A DNA stretch of 31,471 nt from UBA3263 sp964554665 (GTDB lineage Bacteria; Bacteroidota; Bacteroidia; Bacteroidales; Muribaculaceae), in assembly GCA_964554665.1 (NCBI GenBank), contig CAZKPP010000016.1, forward strand, positions 1 through 31,471, given 5' to 3'. Each line of letters opens with the position of its first letter. Within the stretch, counting starts at the first letter, position 1. The notes below the pieces were generated by a model. That model searched no databases. It saw only the letters and a list, made by a program, of their open reading frames with translations, and was not told the origin of the DNA. Both the position numbers and the translations under genes were made by a program. Shown here piece after piece: positions 29,999-31,471 of this stretch.

Positions 29999-31471
29999 TT
30001 AGAATTGAATGTTTAATCCAAGGCTGAAGGTGCGGGGGCGGGGATAAGCGCCGTTGTCGATGTGCGCACCATATTCGCCGGGCAGGATTTCGGGGTCGAG
30101 GCCGGTATATTTGGTCATTGTGAACACGTTCTCAACCTGGCCGTAAACGTCCATGTTGCTTGCGCCAATCTTTTTGATTATATGCTTGGGCAGGGTGTAG
30201 GAGAGTTTCAGGTATTTCATTTTCATGTAAGAGCCGTTTTCAACGTAGTAGCTCGAAAAGCGCGACTCGTTGTTGTCGTCGGTGAGCGACAGGGCGGGAA
30301 TATCGCTGCCGGTGTTGGTGGGGGTCCAGGCGTTGAGAATGTCGGCCCCGCGGTTGGTTGAGATATTGCCGTAGTTCATCGACAGCAGCTGGCGTTTCAT
30401 GTGGTTCTGAATGTCGAAGCCGAAGTCGCCGGCAAAGAACATATCGAGCGCGAAAGCCTTGTATTTGAAGCCGAGGTTGATGCCCATCGACAGGTCGGGA
30501 TTCGGGTCGCCGATGATGCAGCGGTCGTTGTCGTCGATAACGCCGTTGCCGTCGAGGTCGCGATAGATCAGGCGGCCGGGGGCAGCGCCGGTTTGCGTGG
30601 CGTGGTTGGCAACTTCGGCATCGTTCTGGAATATGCCGTCGCAAACATAGCCGAAGTAAACGCCCATGGGCTGGCCGGGAATCAGACGCTGGTCGCCGCC
30701 GATGAATTTCTGGCGTGAGTTGAGGGTTACGAGCTCGTTTTTATATTGCGACAGGTTAACCGAAGCGTTCCAAGAGAAATCGCCGTAGAGCGGGCTGCGG
30801 TATGAAACCGTAACTTCCCAGCCGGTATTTTTCATGTCGCCGGTGTTGAGCCAGATTGCTGCGTTTTCGCCTGCAACGTCGAGGGCCGGCGGAATGGTGA
30901 GCATATCTTTGGTTTTCTTGATGTAGTAGTCGGCGCTTACGTTCAACGTGCCGTTGAAGAAGGTGAGGTCTACGCCGATGTTGTTCTGATAGGTTGTTTC
31001 CCATTTCAGCTCCGGGTTTCCGCTGCTGGCCAGGGTGATGCCGGGGGTAGTCGACGAGTTTGTGCCGTTAAGGTCGTAGGCGCCGTTGCCGGTGTTGAAA
31101 ATATAGGTTGAGTAGGCCGGGTAGAGCGACGGAATGTTGGCGTTGCCGTTCTGGCCCCAGGAGTAGCGGATTTTCAGGTCGTTGAGAATCGGGTTTACGG
31201 GGAAGAACGCTTCCTGGGTGGGACGCCATGCCAGCGAGAATGCGGGGAACACGCCTGCGCGGAAGCCCTTGGCAAAGCGCGAGTTTTCGTCGCGACGGAT
31301 TGTAAACGATGCCAGATAGCGGTCGGCGTAGTTATAGTCGGCTTTGCCGAAGAGCGAGAATACCGACCACTGGGTTTTGCCGCCGCCGTTGTTGCGGGTG
31401 CCGGTGCCGGAACCGATCTGCATGAAGTTGGCGTCTTCAAAAGCGTAGCCCTCGCGCGAGGCGGAAAGGTC
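29999..31471 (-). CDS. susC: SusC/RagA-family TonB-dependent receptor (C-terminal part)
   Basis: The C-terminal 490 residues of the outer-membrane transporter are in the window; the N terminus, plug and carboxypeptidase-like domain lie past the right edge. The visible part is alternating beta-strand sequence with features common in SusC barrels: 'NYADRYLASFTIRRDENSRF', 'FPAFSLAWRPTQEAFF', 'LKIRYSWGQNGN', 'GDFGFDIQNHMKRQLL', and the end FSLGLNIQF with the C-terminal Phe typical of outer-membrane barrels. Together with SusD it imports oligosaccharides, powered by TonB. It is the first visible gene of the operon. The operon promoter and any regulator are not in the window. Confidence 0.95.
   Translation of the reverse strand, partial: DLSASREGYAFEDANFMQIGSGTGTRNNGGGKTQWSVFSLFGKADYNYADRYLASFTIRRDENSRFAKGFRAGVFPAFSLAWRPTQEAFFPVNPILNDLKIRYSWGQNGNANIPSLYPAYSTYIFNTGNGAYDLNGTNSSTTPGITLASSGNPELKWETTYQNNIGVDLTFFNGTLNVSADYYIKKTKDMLTIPPALDVAGENAAIWLNTGDMKNTGWEVTVSYRSPLYGDFSWNASVNLSQYKNELVTLNSRQKFIGGDQRLIPGQPMGVYFGYVCDGIFQNDAEVANHATQTGAAPGRLIYRDLDGNGVIDDNDRCIIGDPNPDLSMGINLGFKYKAFALDMFFAGDFGFDIQNHMKRQLLSMNYGNISTNRGADILNAWTPTNTGSDIPALSLTDDNNESRFSSYYVENGSYMKMKYLKLSYTLPKHIIKKIGASNMDVYGQVENVFTMTKYTGLDPEILPGEYGAHIDNGAYPRPRTFSLGLNIQF

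Noticed and set aside
1..31471. CRISPR arrays, tRNA or rRNA genes, insertion sequences, phage or conjugation genes
   Set aside because: I looked for regularly spaced repeats, cloverleaf-like sequences, transposase and integrase motifs and terminal repeats, and found none.

Overview
The window looks like a chromosomal segment of a Bacteroidota bacterium, order Bacteroidales, plausibly a Muribaculaceae-type gut commensal (inference). Supporting signs are a SusC/SusD polysaccharide-utilisation locus, a DUF4492-CydA-CydB oxidase cluster, Por-secretion-like C-terminal tails, and promoters of the Bacteroidales type (TTTG, about 20 bp, TAnnTTTG). GC content is moderately high. Nearly all genes lie on the minus strand. 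Only the nitroreductase, HtrA and DUF3943 genes lie on the plus strand. I saw no tRNA, rRNA, CRISPR array, insertion sequence or phage gene.

Layout. 1-852 (minus): 5' part of a type III pantothenate kinase gene, a small membrane protein and an FtsB/DivIC-like division protein. 853-1103: divergent intergenic region with a nested inverted repeat. 1104-1790 (plus): nitroreductase. 1787-4662 (minus): cytochrome bd oxidase operon (DUF4492, cydA, cydB). 4663-4834: divergent control region with a palindrome and three copies of TTTGGTTA. 4835-6265 (plus): HtrA/DegP-type lipoprotein protease. 6266-8225 (minus): rpsO, a PASTA membrane protein and a RluD-type pseudouridine synthase. 8364-10008 (minus): low-molecular-weight tyrosine phosphatase and a LolC/E-type permease. 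10060-12053 (minus): pyrE, an SRPBCC protein, a Rieske-like lipoprotein and an unknown 117-residue protein. 12235-13062 (plus): DUF3943 protein. 13033-19054 (minus): a tightly packed operon of TPR lipoprotein, pyrH, recF, DUF721, rsgA, a sugar-nucleotide cupin and miaA. 19148-20578 (minus): CstA-family transporter. 20655-24410 (minus): a 1251-residue secreted modular protein with its own promoter. 24593-31471 (minus): susC (partial), susD, a DUF4960 surface protein and a GH32 enzyme, read as a fructan (levan or inulin) utilisation locus.

How the genes work together. The right end is a four-gene carbohydrate operon: SusC/SusD import oligosaccharide, the DUF4960 lipoprotein probably binds polymer at the surface, and the LamG-GH32 protein would cut it. 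The large secreted protein next to it has a separate promoter behind a hairpin, so it may be co-regulated or independent. The rest is mostly housekeeping: respiration, envelope quality control, ribosome assembly, pyrimidine synthesis and DNA repair. The most unusual points are a GH32 nucleophile position occupied by Glu, a Rieske-like lipoprotein lacking both His ligands, an RNA hairpin covering a Shine-Dalgarno sequence, a nested four-arm repeat, and terminator hairpins lying inside the coding sequence of convergent neighbours.
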